DNA from: Ornithinimicrobium cerasi
GTDB lineage: Bacteria; Actinomycetota; Actinomycetes; Actinomycetales; Dermatophilaceae
Assembly: GCF_003702705.1 (NCBI RefSeq)
Contig: NZ_QZMN01000013.1
Span: 62,001-126,000, forward strand
DNA length: 64,000 nucleotides
Direction: 5' to 3'
Under the pieces are notes generated by a model. The model saw only the letters and a program-made list of their open reading frames with translations, was not told the DNA's origin and made no database searches. Positions 15,379 to 23,740 of the stretch are shown one piece after another. The stretch's first letter is position 1; each line of letters opens with the position of its first letter. A program made the position numbers and the translations under genes.

Positions 15379-17085
15379 ATGTCGAGCACCCCGCCGTCCG
15401 CAGGCACCGACGAGCTCCTGCAGGAGGCGCGCACCTGGGTCGGCGACGACCCCGACCCGCAGACCCGTGACGAGCTGACGGCCGTCGTCGACCGGGCAGC
15501 AGCCGGTGACGCAGCGGCGCTCGCCGACCTGGAGGACCGCTTCGTCGGTTTCCTCGAGTTCGGCACGGCCGGCCTGCGCGGCGCCCTGGGCGCCGGACCC
15601 AACCGCATGAACCGCTCGGTGGTGATCCGCACGGCGGCCGGGTTCACGGCCTACCTGACCCGCCGCCTCGACGCGGAGGGCGACCGCACCCCCGCCCCCG
15701 CGGTGGTCATCGGCTTCGACGCACGGCACAACTCCGACGTCTTCGCGCGCGACACCGCCGCCGTGGTCGAGGCCGCCGGCGGGCGCGCGCTGATGCTGCC
15801 GCGGCCGCTGCCCACCCCGGTGCTGGCGTTCGCGATCGGCCACCTCGGGGCGGACGCGGGGGTGATGGTGACGGCCAGCCACAACCCGCCGCAGGACAAC
15901 GGCTACAAGGTCTACCTCGGGGACGGGTCGCAGATCGTCCCGCCCGTCGACGCCGACATCGCGGCCGACATCGCCCGGGTCGCGTCGGTGGGCCACGTGC
16001 CGATGAGCACCGACGGCTGGGTGACCCAGGGCGAGGAGGTGCTCGACGCCTACCTCGACGCCGCGGTCGCCGTGCTCGACCCGACCACCCCCCGGGACGT
16101 GACGGTCGTGCACACGGCCCTCCACGGCGTCGGCTCGGACGTGGTCCAGCGGGCCTTCGCGCTGGCGGGGTTCCCCGCACCCTCGCCCGTGCCCAGCCAG
16201 GAGCACCCCGACCCGGCCTTCCCCACGGTCGCCTTCCCCAACCCGGAGGAGAGCGGGGCCATCGACGCCGCCCTCGAGCTCGCCGACGAGCTGCGGCCGG
16301 ACCTGGTCATCGCCAACGACCCGGACGCCGACCGGTGCGCGGTCGCCGTGCCGGACGGCGGCCGGTGGCGGATGCTGCGCGGTGACGAGGTCGGCGCCCT
16401 GCTCGGGCACCACGTGATGGCGCGGGGACGCGCCGGCGGCGACCGGCCGGTCCTGGCGCGGTCGATCGTGTCCTCCCGGCTGCTGGGCGCGATGGCGGAG
16501 GCCGCCGGCCTCCAGGCGCAGGAGACGCTCACCGGCTTCAAGTGGATCGGCCGGGTGCCCGGGCTGGCCTACGGCTACGAGGAGGCCCTCGGCTACTGCG
16601 TCGACCCCGCGACGGTGCCGGACAAGGACGGGGTGACCGCGGCCCTCATGGTGGCCGAGCTCGCCGCCACCCTCAAGGCGCAGGGCCGCACCCTCCTCGA
16701 CGTCCTCGACGAGCTGGCGGTGCAGCACGGCGTCCACCAGACCGACGCCTTCTCGGTGCGGGTCAGCGACCTCTCGCTGATCACCCACGTCATGTCGCGG
16801 CTGCGGACGCTGCCGCCCACCGAGATCGGGGGTGTCCCGGTCGCGATCGCGGAGGACCTCTCCGAGGGGATCGACGGCCTCCCGCCCACGGAGGGTCTGC
16901 GCTTCCTGCTCGCGGACCGGACGCGGGTCATCGTGCGGCCGAGCGGGACCGAGCCCAAGCTCAAGGTCTACCTCGAGGCGCTCGTGGCCGTCGACGGGCC
17001 GGGCGGCCTGACGCCGGCCCGCGAGCGGGCGACCCGCACCCTCGCCGCCGTCCGCGCCAGCATGGAGGAGCTGACCGCCGTCTGA
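15379..17085 (+). CDS. pmmB: Phospho-sugar mutase, PGM2/PmmB type, probable phosphopentomutase
   Basis: A 568-residue alpha-D-phosphohexomutase superfamily enzyme. The phosphoserine is Ser167 in VTASHNPPQDNGYK. The metal loop is ANDPDADRCAV, the sugar loop is GYEEALGYCV, and the phosphate-binding loop is RPSGTEPKLKVYLE. The N-terminal FGTAGLRGALGAGPNRMN is typical of the PGM2-like subgroup, whose human member acts mainly on pentose-1-phosphates. It directly follows purine nucleoside phosphorylase, and no DeoB-type phosphopentomutase is seen in this window although deoC is present. So (deoxy)ribose-1-phosphate to 5-phosphate is my preferred reaction, with phosphomannomutase or phosphoglucomutase as alternatives. 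GAGAGGAG lies before the ATG. Confidence 0.9.
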   Translation: MSSTPPSAGTDELLQEARTWVGDDPDPQTRDELTAVVDRAAAGDAAALADLEDRFVGFLEFGTAGLRGALGAGPNRMNRSVVIRTAAGFTAYLTRRLDAEGDRTPAPAVVIGFDARHNSDVFARDTAAVVEAAGGRALMLPRPLPTPVLAFAIGHLGADAGVMVTASHNPPQDNGYKVYLGDGSQIVPPVDADIAADIARVASVGHVPMSTDGWVTQGEEVLDAYLDAAVAVLDPTTPRDVTVVHTALHGVGSDVVQRAFALAGFPAPSPVPSQEHPDPAFPTVAFPNPEESGAIDAALELADELRPDLVIANDPDADRCAVAVPDGGRWRMLRGDEVGALLGHHVMARGRAGGDRPVLARSIVSSRLLGAMAEAAGLQAQETLTGFKWIGRVPGLAYGYEEALGYCVDPATVPDKDGVTAALMVAELAATLKAQGRTLLDVLDELAVQHGVHQTDAFSVRVSDLSLITHVMSRLRTLPPTEIGGVPVAIAEDLSEGIDGLPPTEGLRFLLADRTRVIVRPSGTEPKLKVYLEALVAVDGPGGLTPARERATRTLAAVRASMEELTAV

Positions 17086-17147
17086 CCACCGGCGCCCGCG
17101 GCGGTGCCGCCGTCCCCCCGTCGGGTCGGGTCCTGCGCGGTGGGCCC

Positions 17148-17759
17148 TCAGAGGACGAGGGCGCCGACGGCCAGGGCGAGCGCGAGCGCGAGCACGACCA
17201 GCGCCGACCAGGAGGGGCGGCGGCGCACCTCGGCCTGCTCCCCCGGTCGCCCGCCCCCGTCCAGGCGCCAGCGCTGCATCGCGCGCAGCACCTCGTCCAT
17301 GACGCCCTGGGCCGTGACGCCCTCCCGGCCCCGACGACGGGTGGTCTCGGCGAAGTCCTCGATCGAGCGCCGGCGCACCATGTCCCGCCGCACGGGGACG
17401 GCCCAGGCGGAGTGGGTGCGACCCCGGACGTCCCGCAGCTCCAGCGCCCACCGGCCGGTGACCTCCTCGACCGCGGCGAACGGCACCGTCGTCTCGGTGA
17501 CCACGTTCGTCAGGTGCACGCCGTCGGCGTACAGGGTCACGGCGGGCCGCAGGAAGAGGACCCAGGCCGCCGCGCCCACCCCGGCGATGAGGGCGACCGG
17601 GGCCAGCACCCGCGACTGGTGGCCGCCCGCCACGTCGACCACGGTCAGCACCGTCAGCACCACGGCGGCGCCCACCATCGACCAGCCGATCACGCGGGCC
17701 GGGAGGGTCCGGTAGACGCGCAGCGGCTCCCCGGCGAGGATCGACGACTCTGGCTTCAC
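17148..17759 (-). CDS. PH-domain membrane protein
   Basis: About 203 residues. Two hydrophobic helices near the N terminus (VIGWSMVGAAVVLTVLTVV and VLAPVALIAGVGAAAWVLF) lead into a small bacterial PH-like domain (LYADGVHLTNVVTETTVPF, VEEVTGRWALELRDVRG). A basic linker follows, then one C-terminal helix (WSALVVLALALALAVGALVL). Function is unknown; the layout is common in actinobacterial membrane proteins. The GTG at 17759 is chosen on the basis of CAGACT 8 nt upstream; the frame extends upstream without recognisable content. It is convergent with pmmB. Confidence 0.75.
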   Translation of the reverse strand: MKPESSILAGEPLRVYRTLPARVIGWSMVGAAVVLTVLTVVDVAGGHQSRVLAPVALIAGVGAAAWVLFLRPAVTLYADGVHLTNVVTETTVPFAAVEEVTGRWALELRDVRGRTHSAWAVPVRRDMVRRRSIEDFAETTRRRGREGVTAQGVMDEVLRAMQRWRLDGGGRPGEQAEVRRRPSWSALVVLALALALAVGALVL

Positions 17760-17767
17760 GTCGACAG

Positions 17768-17773
17768 AGTCTG
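17768..17773 (-). promoter_or_regulatory. Possible -10 element of the PH-domain gene
   Basis: CAGACT on the minus strand, 8 nt before the GTG at 17759. Confidence 0.35.
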
Positions 17774-17797
17774 TCAGACGGCGCCCCGCCCGCCGCC

Positions 17798-17803
17798 TAG
17801 ACT
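17798..17803 (+). promoter_or_regulatory. -10 element of the uridine-kinase-like gene (leaderless geometry)
   Basis: TAGACT, 8 nt before the ATG at 17812. Confidence 0.55.
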
Positions 17804-17811
17804 GTCGCCCC

Positions 17812-18465
17812 ATGGAGCGAGCCGACCACCGCGTGCCCGCAGGCGCGAGGGTGCTCGTGCTCGCCGGGCCCAGCGGGGCCGGCAAGTCCCGGCTGGCGCG
17901 CCGGCTGCACGCCGCGCACGGCTGGCCGCTGATGCAGCTCGACGACTTCTACCGCGAGGGTGGGGACGACGAGCTGCCGATGAGCCCGCTCGGCCTCCCC
18001 GACTGGGACGACGTGCGCTCCTGGCACCTCGACGCCGCGCTGGCGGCGATGGAGGAGCTCTGCCGGACCGGGCGCACGGACGTCCCGGTCTACGACATCG
18101 CGAGCTCGAGCATCACCGGCCACCACGTCGTCGAGACCGGTGCCCACCCGGTCGTCGTGGCGGAGGGCATCTTCGCCGCCCACACCGTCGCGGGACTGCG
18201 CGAGCGGGACCTCCTCGCGGCCGCGTGGTGCATCCGCAACCGCCCCTGGGTGACCTTCGGGCGACGCCTGGCCCGCGACCTGCTCGAACGCCGCAAACCC
18301 CCCGTCACCCTCTGGCGCCGGGGCCTCGTCCTGCGCCGTGCCGAGCCGGGTATCGTGGCCGCGCAGCAGGCGCTGGGGGCCGAGCCGATGACGGCCCGCG
18401 AGGCCGAGCGGAGGGTGGACGACCTCGTCGCCACCACCCGGGTGCTGGGGGCCGGACCGACATGA
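17812..18465 (+). CDS. Uridine-kinase-like P-loop protein
   Basis: A 217-residue P-loop NTPase. Walker A is GPSGAGKS at 19-26, LMQLDDFYREGGDDE matches the Asp-Asp substrate loop of uridine/phosphoribulokinase folds, and VPVYDIASSSITG follows. VVVAEGIFAAH resembles the uridine kinase EGIL strand. It is likely to phosphorylate uridine or a related small alcohol, which would fit the surrounding nucleoside genes, but the substrate is inferred. It has its own leaderless promoter. The next gene begins 10 nt after the stop. Confidence 0.75.
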   Translation: MERADHRVPAGARVLVLAGPSGAGKSRLARRLHAAHGWPLMQLDDFYREGGDDELPMSPLGLPDWDDVRSWHLDAALAAMEELCRTGRTDVPVYDIASSSITGHHVVETGAHPVVVAEGIFAAHTVAGLRERDLLAAAWCIRNRPWVTFGRRLARDLLERRKPPVTLWRRGLVLRRAEPGIVAAQQALGAEPMTAREAERRVDDLVATTRVLGAGPT

Positions 18466-18475
18466 GGAGCAGGGG

Positions 18476-19558
18476 ATGACCTTTCCCGAGGGAACGACGC
18501 GAGGCCCGGACCTGCCGCCTCCCGGACCTCCCGCCCCCTTCCCTCCCCCCGGCGCGCCCGGCCCTCCCGGCCCTCCCGCCGCAGGCACCACCTGGCACCA
18601 CCTGGCCCCGGAGCAGCTGGCCAGGCTCCACCAGCCCGGGGTCGTCCCCCTGCGCCCCCTCACCCTGGGCGACATGTTCGGCGGCGCCCTGCAGACGATG
18701 CGGCGCAACCCCTCCGCAACCATCGGCACCGCCCTGGTCGTCCTGGCGCTGCTGCTGGTGCCCTCCTACCTCGGCTCGCTCGCCATCACCCGGTTCGCGG
18801 ACCTGGCCGAGGAGGACCTGGCGGTCCTCGTGCCCCTGGTCAACCTCCTCTTCTCCGGGCTCGCCTCGATCGCGCTCACCGGCATGATCGTGTATGTCGT
18901 CAGCGAGGCGGTCCTGGGCGACCGGGTAGGTCTGAGGCAGACCTGGGAGGCCGTGCGCGGGCGGATCCCCGCGCTGCTCGGGGCGCTGCTGCTCATCGCG
19001 CTGCTCTTCCTGCTCGCGACCGCCGCCCTCGTGGCGGGGGTCGCGGGGATCGTCCTGGCGATGGACGGGGCCGGCGACGGCGCGGTGGTCGGCCTCGTCG
19101 TGCTCCTCCTCGCGCTGCTGCTGGCCTCCGTGGTGCTGCTCCTGTGGGGCAGCGCCCGGGTCTCGCTGACGACCGCCGCGGTCGTCCTGGAGAGGGCCGG
19201 GCCCTGGCGGGCGCTGCGCCGCAGCTGGACGCTCACCCGGGGCTGGCAGGCCTGGCGGGTGCTGGGGATCACCCTGCTCGCCGGCCTCGTGACGGGTCTC
19301 TTCGCGACCATGGTGCAGCTGCCGGTCACCACCGTGACCTTCCTCGCCCTCGACGGGCTGTCCGGCGGTCTGTCCCCCGTCCACCCGGTGGTGCTGCTCA
19401 CGGACCACCTGGTCCAGGTCGTCGTCCAGGCGTTCTCCATCCCGTTCTCGGCCGGGGTGACCGCCCTGCTCTACCTCGACCTGCGGATTCGTCGCGAGGG
19501 CCTGGACGTGGGCCTCGTCCGGGCCGCGCAGGCCCGGGCGGTCGGGCGGGCGCGCTGA
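18476..19558 (+). CDS. Multi-pass membrane protein with Pro-rich N terminus
   Basis: A 360-residue protein. The first 35 residues are almost all Pro/Gly/Ala (about 10 prolines), then PLTLGDMFGGALQTMRRNPSATIG leads into about six hydrophobic helices. This resembles the membrane domain family found with glycerophosphodiester phosphodiesterases and in actinobacterial hypothetical proteins. It heads the DUF4129-DUF4350-MoxR-DUF58 operon, with a good GAGGAG before the ATG. The function is unknown; a scaffold or substrate-handling role within that module is inferred from position only. Confidence 0.8.
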   Translation: MTFPEGTTRGPDLPPPGPPAPFPPPGAPGPPGPPAAGTTWHHLAPEQLARLHQPGVVPLRPLTLGDMFGGALQTMRRNPSATIGTALVVLALLLVPSYLGSLAITRFADLAEEDLAVLVPLVNLLFSGLASIALTGMIVYVVSEAVLGDRVGLRQTWEAVRGRIPALLGALLLIALLFLLATAALVAGVAGIVLAMDGAGDGAVVGLVVLLLALLLASVVLLLWGSARVSLTTAAVVLERAGPWRALRRSWTLTRGWQAWRVLGITLLAGLVTGLFATMVQLPVTTVTFLALDGLSGGLSPVHPVVLLTDHLVQVVVQAFSIPFSAGVTALLYLDLRIRREGLDVGLVRAAQARAVGRAR

Positions 19559-19578
19559 CCAGGCACGCCGTCCCGGGC

Positions 19579-20217
19579 ATGCTCGCGGGAGCACCGCTCG
19601 ACCCCGGCCGGGACGAGGCGCGTACGTGGCTGCAGGAGGAGCTGGCCCAACCCGGGTACGCCGTCCGCGAGTCCTGGGTCCGCCGCCTCCTCGACTGGCT
19701 GGGTGACCGGCTTCCCGACCCCGACCTCCCCGGCCAGCTGCCCGCCTGGGCCTCCTGGGCCGCGCTCGCGATGGTGGTGCTCGCCGTGCTCGCGGTGCTC
19801 GCCTTCGCGGCGCGCGACCGGTGGCGCAGCCGCCGGCTGGCCCCGGGTGGAGGCGAGGTGGGCGTCTTCGGGGACGGTGCCCGGCTCCCCGCCGCCGCGT
19901 ACCGCGACCGGGCCCGGGCCGCGCTGCGGACGGGTGACCACGACACCGCCCTCCTCGACGGCTACCGCGCCGTCGCCGCCTCGGCCGACGAGCGCACCCT
20001 CCTGGACGCCGCCCCCGGGCGGACCGCTCACGAGGTGGCCGTCGCGCTGGCCGCGATCTTCCCCTCCTCCGCCGTCGCGCTGTCCGGCACCGCCGACCGT
20101 TTCGATGCCGTGCGCTACGGCGACCACCGCGCCACGGCGGAGCAGGCCCGGGACGCCCTCGCGCTCGACGAGCAGCTCCTCGCCACCCGCCCCGACCTGG
20201 ACGTGGTCGGGCGATGA
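19579..20217 (+). CDS. DUF4129 membrane protein
   Basis: A 212-residue protein with one membrane helix (about 55-80, WAALAMVVLAVLAVLAFAA). A cytosolic C-terminal DUF4129 domain follows (YRDRARAALRTGDHDTALLD, HEVAVALAAIFPSSA), rich in helices as in transglutaminase-associated proteins. The ATG at 19579 is 21 nt past the previous stop. It overlaps the next gene as ATGA. DUF4129 proteins regularly accompany MoxR ATPases and DUF58 proteins; the biochemical role is not established. Confidence 0.82.
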   Translation: MLAGAPLDPGRDEARTWLQEELAQPGYAVRESWVRRLLDWLGDRLPDPDLPGQLPAWASWAALAMVVLAVLAVLAFAARDRWRSRRLAPGGGEVGVFGDGARLPAAAYRDRARAALRTGDHDTALLDGYRAVAASADERTLLDAAPGRTAHEVAVALAAIFPSSAVALSGTADRFDAVRYGDHRATAEQARDALALDEQLLATRPDLDVVGR

Positions 20218-21371
20218 CGCGGGTCCGCACGCTGCGACGCTGGGCCCCGTGGGTGCTGCTCGCCCTCGCCGCGGCGGCGCTCGCGGCGGTGCTGGCCGGT
20301 GGGGGCAGCGGCGAGCCGATGGGCGCCGACAACCCCGGCCGCGACGGGGGCCGGGCGCTGGCCCGCGTGCTCGCCGCCCGCGGCGTGGACGTGCAGGAGG
20401 TCCCGGGCACCGCGGCCCTGCCCGACCGGGTCGGGCCGGGCACGACGGTCCTGGTGACGCACACGTCATACCTCGGGCCGGAGTCCGGGGAGGACCTGCT
20501 GCGCCGGGTCCGCGACGCGGACCGCCTCGTGGTCCTGGTGCCCGGCGCGGAGCAGGACCCGGGCGCCGCGCTCGGGCTCGACGTCACGACGACGACGCCG
20601 ACGGGTGCCCGGCTGCTCGGCGCCTGCCCCGACCCCCGGGTGCGCGACGGGGACGAGGTCACCGTCTGGGACGTCCAGCTGGACGCGGCGGACGCGCCCG
20701 AGGAGGTGACGGCGTGCTTCCCGCCCAGCCCCGGGTTCAACGCAGGTGGATCCCGCGCCGGGGCGCTGCTCACCGTCGCGGCCGACCGCGACCGGCCCGA
20801 GACCGTCCTCGTGGGCTTCCCCTCCGCGCTGTCCAACGACGCGGTCGACGAGGGCGCGCACGCCGCGCTCGGGCTGCGGCTCCTCGGTGGCAGCGACCGG
20901 CTGCTCTGGGTCGTGCCGCAGCCGGGCGACGCAGGCACGGCGGCCCCCCAGGGCCTGTGGGACGTGCTGCCTCCCAGCATGACCCCCGCGGTGATCGTCC
21001 TGGCTGCCGCCGCCCTCGTCCTCGCGCTGTGGCGGGGCCGTCGTCTCGGGCCGGTCGTCGTCGAGCCGCTGCCCGCCGTCGTGCACGCCGCGCAGACGAC
21101 CCGCAGCCGGGGCCGGCTCTACCGCGAGGCCCGGGACCGGCGGCACGCGCTCGCCGCCCTGCAGGCCGGTGCCCGGCACCGGCTCGCCGCCCGGACCGGC
21201 CTGCCGCCCCGGGCCGACCCCGACAGCCTGGTCCGCGCGGTCGCGGCGGCCACCGGGCGTCCCGCGCCCGAGGTCCGCAGGCTCCTGACCGACCCCACCG
21301 CCGCCGACGACGCGGCCCTCGTGACCACCGCCCGGGAGCTGCGCTCCCTCGAGGAAGGACCCTCCCGATGA
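20214..21371 (+). CDS. DUF4350 membrane protein
   Basis: A 385-residue protein with an N-terminal membrane helix (APWVLLALAAAALAAVLAG). An extracytoplasmic domain with a Rossmann-like DUF4350 core (GRDGGRALARVLAARGVDVQ, RLVVLVPGAEQ) follows, then a second helix near 265-285 and an Arg-rich cytosolic tail. Cys residues at about 140 and 169 of the outer domain could form a disulfide. It overlaps both neighbours by 4 bp, so it is translated as part of the MoxR operon. DUF4350 resembles glutamine-amidotransferase-like folds without a recognisable catalytic Cys. Confidence 0.82.
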   Translation: MTRVRTLRRWAPWVLLALAAAALAAVLAGGGSGEPMGADNPGRDGGRALARVLAARGVDVQEVPGTAALPDRVGPGTTVLVTHTSYLGPESGEDLLRRVRDADRLVVLVPGAEQDPGAALGLDVTTTTPTGARLLGACPDPRVRDGDEVTVWDVQLDAADAPEEVTACFPPSPGFNAGGSRAGALLTVAADRDRPETVLVGFPSALSNDAVDEGAHAALGLRLLGGSDRLLWVVPQPGDAGTAAPQGLWDVLPPSMTPAVIVLAAAALVLALWRGRRLGPVVVEPLPAVVHAAQTTRSRGRLYREARDRRHALAALQAGARHRLAARTGLPPRADPDSLVRAVAAATGRPAPEVRRLLTDPTAADDAALVTTARELRSLEEGPSR

Positions 21372-22351
21372 CCGAGCCCAGCACCACGGCACCCCCCTCG
21401 ACCGGGACCGCGCGCGAGGCGCTGCGGGCGGTGACCGACGAGGTCGGCAAGGCGGTGGTCGGCCAGCAGCAGGCCGTCTCCGGCCTCGTCGTGGCCCTGC
21501 TGTCGGGCGGGCACATCCTGCTCGAGGGGGTGCCGGGGGTGGCCAAGACCCTGCTCGTGCGCAGCCTCGCGGCCGCGCTCGACCTGCGCACCACCCGCGT
21601 GCAGTTCACGCCCGACCTCATGCCCGGCGACGTGACCGGGTCCGTGGTCTACGACAGCGGCCGGAGCGACTTCACCTTCCGCCCCGGCCCGGTCTTCACC
21701 AACCTCCTCCTCGCCGATGAGATCAACCGGACGCCGCCGAAGACCCAGTCGGCGCTGCTGGAGGCCATGGAGGAGCGACAGGTGACCGTGGACGGCACCA
21801 GCCACCCGCTGCCGGCGCCGTTCCTCGTCGCCGCCACGCAGAACCCGGTCGAGTACGAGGGCACCTACCCCCTCCCCGAGGCGCAGCTCGACCGCTTCCT
21901 CCTCAAGGTCACCCTGCCGCTGCCGGTCCGGGAGGACGAGGTGGAGGTGCTCGACCGACACGCGCGGGGGTTCGACCCCCGCGACCTTGCCGCCGCGGGC
22001 GTGCGGCCCGTCGCCGGCGCCGCCGAGCTGGCCGCGGGAGCCGCCGCGGTGCGCCGGGTGCAGGTCTCCCCGGAGATCATCGGGTATGTCGTCGACCTCG
22101 CCCGGGCCACCCGTACCGCCCCCTCGCTGCAGCTGGGGGTGAGCCCCCGCGGCGCGACGGCACTGCTCGCGACCTCCCGGGCCTGGGCCTGGTTGTCCGG
22201 ACGGGACTTCGTCACCCCGGACGACGTCAAGGCGCTCGCGCACGCCACGCTCGCCCACCGGGTGGCGCTGCGGCCGGAGGCCGAGCTGGAGGGCGTGACC
22301 ACCGAGGCTGTCCTGGCCACGGTCCTCGCGTCCGTCCCCGTGCCCCGCTGA
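21368..22351 (+). CDS. MoxR-family AAA+ ATPase
   Basis: A 327-residue ATPase. Walker A is GVPGVAKT at 54-61, and Walker B is LLLADEINRTPPKTQSALLEAMEE from 113. The sensor 1 region reads FLVAATQNPVEYEGTYPLPEAQLDRF. A C-terminal lid domain follows. MoxR proteins act as chaperone-like ATPases that mature or insert cofactors into partner complexes, usually with a VWA/DUF58 partner, here the next gene 15 nt downstream. The start ATG overlaps the DUF4350 stop. Confidence 0.94.
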   Translation: MTEPSTTAPPSTGTAREALRAVTDEVGKAVVGQQQAVSGLVVALLSGGHILLEGVPGVAKTLLVRSLAAALDLRTTRVQFTPDLMPGDVTGSVVYDSGRSDFTFRPGPVFTNLLLADEINRTPPKTQSALLEAMEERQVTVDGTSHPLPAPFLVAATQNPVEYEGTYPLPEAQLDRFLLKVTLPLPVREDEVEVLDRHARGFDPRDLAAAGVRPVAGAAELAAGAAAVRRVQVSPEIIGYVVDLARATRTAPSLQLGVSPRGATALLATSRAWAWLSGRDFVTPDDVKALAHATLAHRVALRPEAELEGVTTEAVLATVLASVPVPR

Positions 22352-22366
22352 CCCGGCGGGCGCCCG

Positions 22367-23680
22367 ATGATCCTGCGCGGCCCCGTCCTGGCCCTGGTGC
22401 TCCTGGGGCTGGTCCCCGTCGCCGCCTGGCCCGCGTCGTCGCGCACCGTCGCGTTCCTGTGGGTGCTCGGCGTGGTGGTGCTGGTCGTGGCCGACGTCCT
22501 TCTGACGCCGTCCCCGCGATCGGTCACCCTGTCCCGCTCGGGAGTGCCCCAGGTGCGCCTGGATGAGCCGACGACGACGACCCTCACGCTGACCGGCACC
22601 GGGTCGCGCCACCTGCGCGGGCACCTCCGGGACGCCTGGGTGCCGTCGGCGGGTGCGGCGGGCGAGCGCCACGTGCTCGACCTGCCGGCCGGGGAGCGCC
22701 GTCGGGTGACGACCACGCTGCGGCCGACGCGGCGCGGCGACCGACCGGCGGCCGGGGTGACCCTGCGCGTGCACGGGCCCCTGGGACTGGCCGGCCGGCA
22801 GGCGACGATCGCGGTGCCGGGGGCGGTGAGGGTGCTGCCCCCGTTCCGGTCCCGCCGCCACCTGTCCAGCAAGCTGGAGCAGCTGCGTCAGCTGGACGGC
22901 CGGGCCGCGGTACGCACCCGTGGGCAGGGCACGGAGTTCGACTCGCTGCGCGACTACGTCGAGGGGGACGACGTGCGGGCCATCGACTGGCGTGCCACGG
23001 CCCGCCGTCAGCATGTCGTGGTCCGCACCTGGCAGCCCGAGCGCGACCGCCGGCTGATCCTCGTCCTGGACACCTCCCGGACCAGCGCCGCACGGGTGGG
23101 GGACGAGCCGCGTCTCGACGCCGCCATGGACGCCGCCCTCCTGCTCGCCGCGGTCGCCAGCCACGCCGGGGACCGCGTCGACCTGCTCGCCGGCGACCGC
23201 CTGGTGCGGGCCCGGGTGGGGTCGGGCGCGAGCACGGGGACGACGCGGTCGGCGGTCCTGCACCGCCTGGTCACCGCGATGGCCCCGCTCGAACCGGTGC
23301 TGGTCGAGGCCGACTGGACCACGCTGGCCGGGGCCGTCACCGCGCTCACCCGGCGACGCTCGCTCGTCGTGCTGCTGACCCCCCTCGAGCCGGCCGCGGT
23401 GGAGAGCGGCCTGCTGCCGGTCCTGCCCTCGCTGACCGCCCACCACCGGGTGGTGGTGGCCTCCGTGGCGGACCCCGCGGTGGCAGCCCTGCGCGCCGAC
23501 CTGTCCTCCCTGGAGGCGGTCTACGACGCCGCCGCCGCCGAGCGGACGGAGGCGCTGCGACGGCGCACCGCGGCCGGGCTGGGGGCGCTCGGCGTCACGG
23601 TGGTCGACGAACCTCCCGAGCGACTCCCCGTGGCTCTCGTGGACCACTACCTGGCGCTCAAGGCGCGCGGCCTGCTCTGA
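22367..23680 (+). CDS. DUF58 protein (MoxR partner)
   Basis: A 437-residue protein. Two N-terminal membrane helices (first 45 residues) precede a beta-rich region. The DUF58 signature FDSLRDYVEGDDVRAIDWR lies at about 191-209, and a VWA-like domain follows with LDTSRTS at about 235. Replacement of the second Ser of DxSxS weakens the metal site. It is the last gene of the five-gene operon beginning at 18476, and probably the effector on which MoxR acts. Confidence 0.9.
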   Translation: MILRGPVLALVLLGLVPVAAWPASSRTVAFLWVLGVVVLVVADVLLTPSPRSVTLSRSGVPQVRLDEPTTTTLTLTGTGSRHLRGHLRDAWVPSAGAAGERHVLDLPAGERRRVTTTLRPTRRGDRPAAGVTLRVHGPLGLAGRQATIAVPGAVRVLPPFRSRRHLSSKLEQLRQLDGRAAVRTRGQGTEFDSLRDYVEGDDVRAIDWRATARRQHVVVRTWQPERDRRLILVLDTSRTSAARVGDEPRLDAAMDAALLLAAVASHAGDRVDLLAGDRLVRARVGSGASTGTTRSAVLHRLVTAMAPLEPVLVEADWTTLAGAVTALTRRRSLVVLLTPLEPAAVESGLLPVLPSLTAHHRVVVASVADPAVAALRADLSSLEAVYDAAAAERTEALRRRTAAGLGALGVTVVDEPPERLPVALVDHYLALKARGLL

Positions 23681-23689
23681 ACCCGCCGG

Positions 23690-23695
23690 TAGGAT
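23690..23695 (+). promoter_or_regulatory. Possible -10 element of the CDF transporter gene
   Basis: TAGGAT just after the DUF58 stop. It would give a leader of about 40 nt ending in AGGGG before the GTG at 23741. Confidence 0.4.
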
Positions 23696-23740
23696 GGGGA
23701 GCGTGTCCCTCCCCCTCCCGGTCGTGTTCCAGGGGTGCCC

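Noticed and set aside
13021-17451. A single 1476-codon open frame on the minus strand
   Set aside because: Only its downstream third is lpdA. The rest is the antisense of PNP and pmmB, open because very GC-rich DNA lacks stop codons, and it shows no protein-like motifs.
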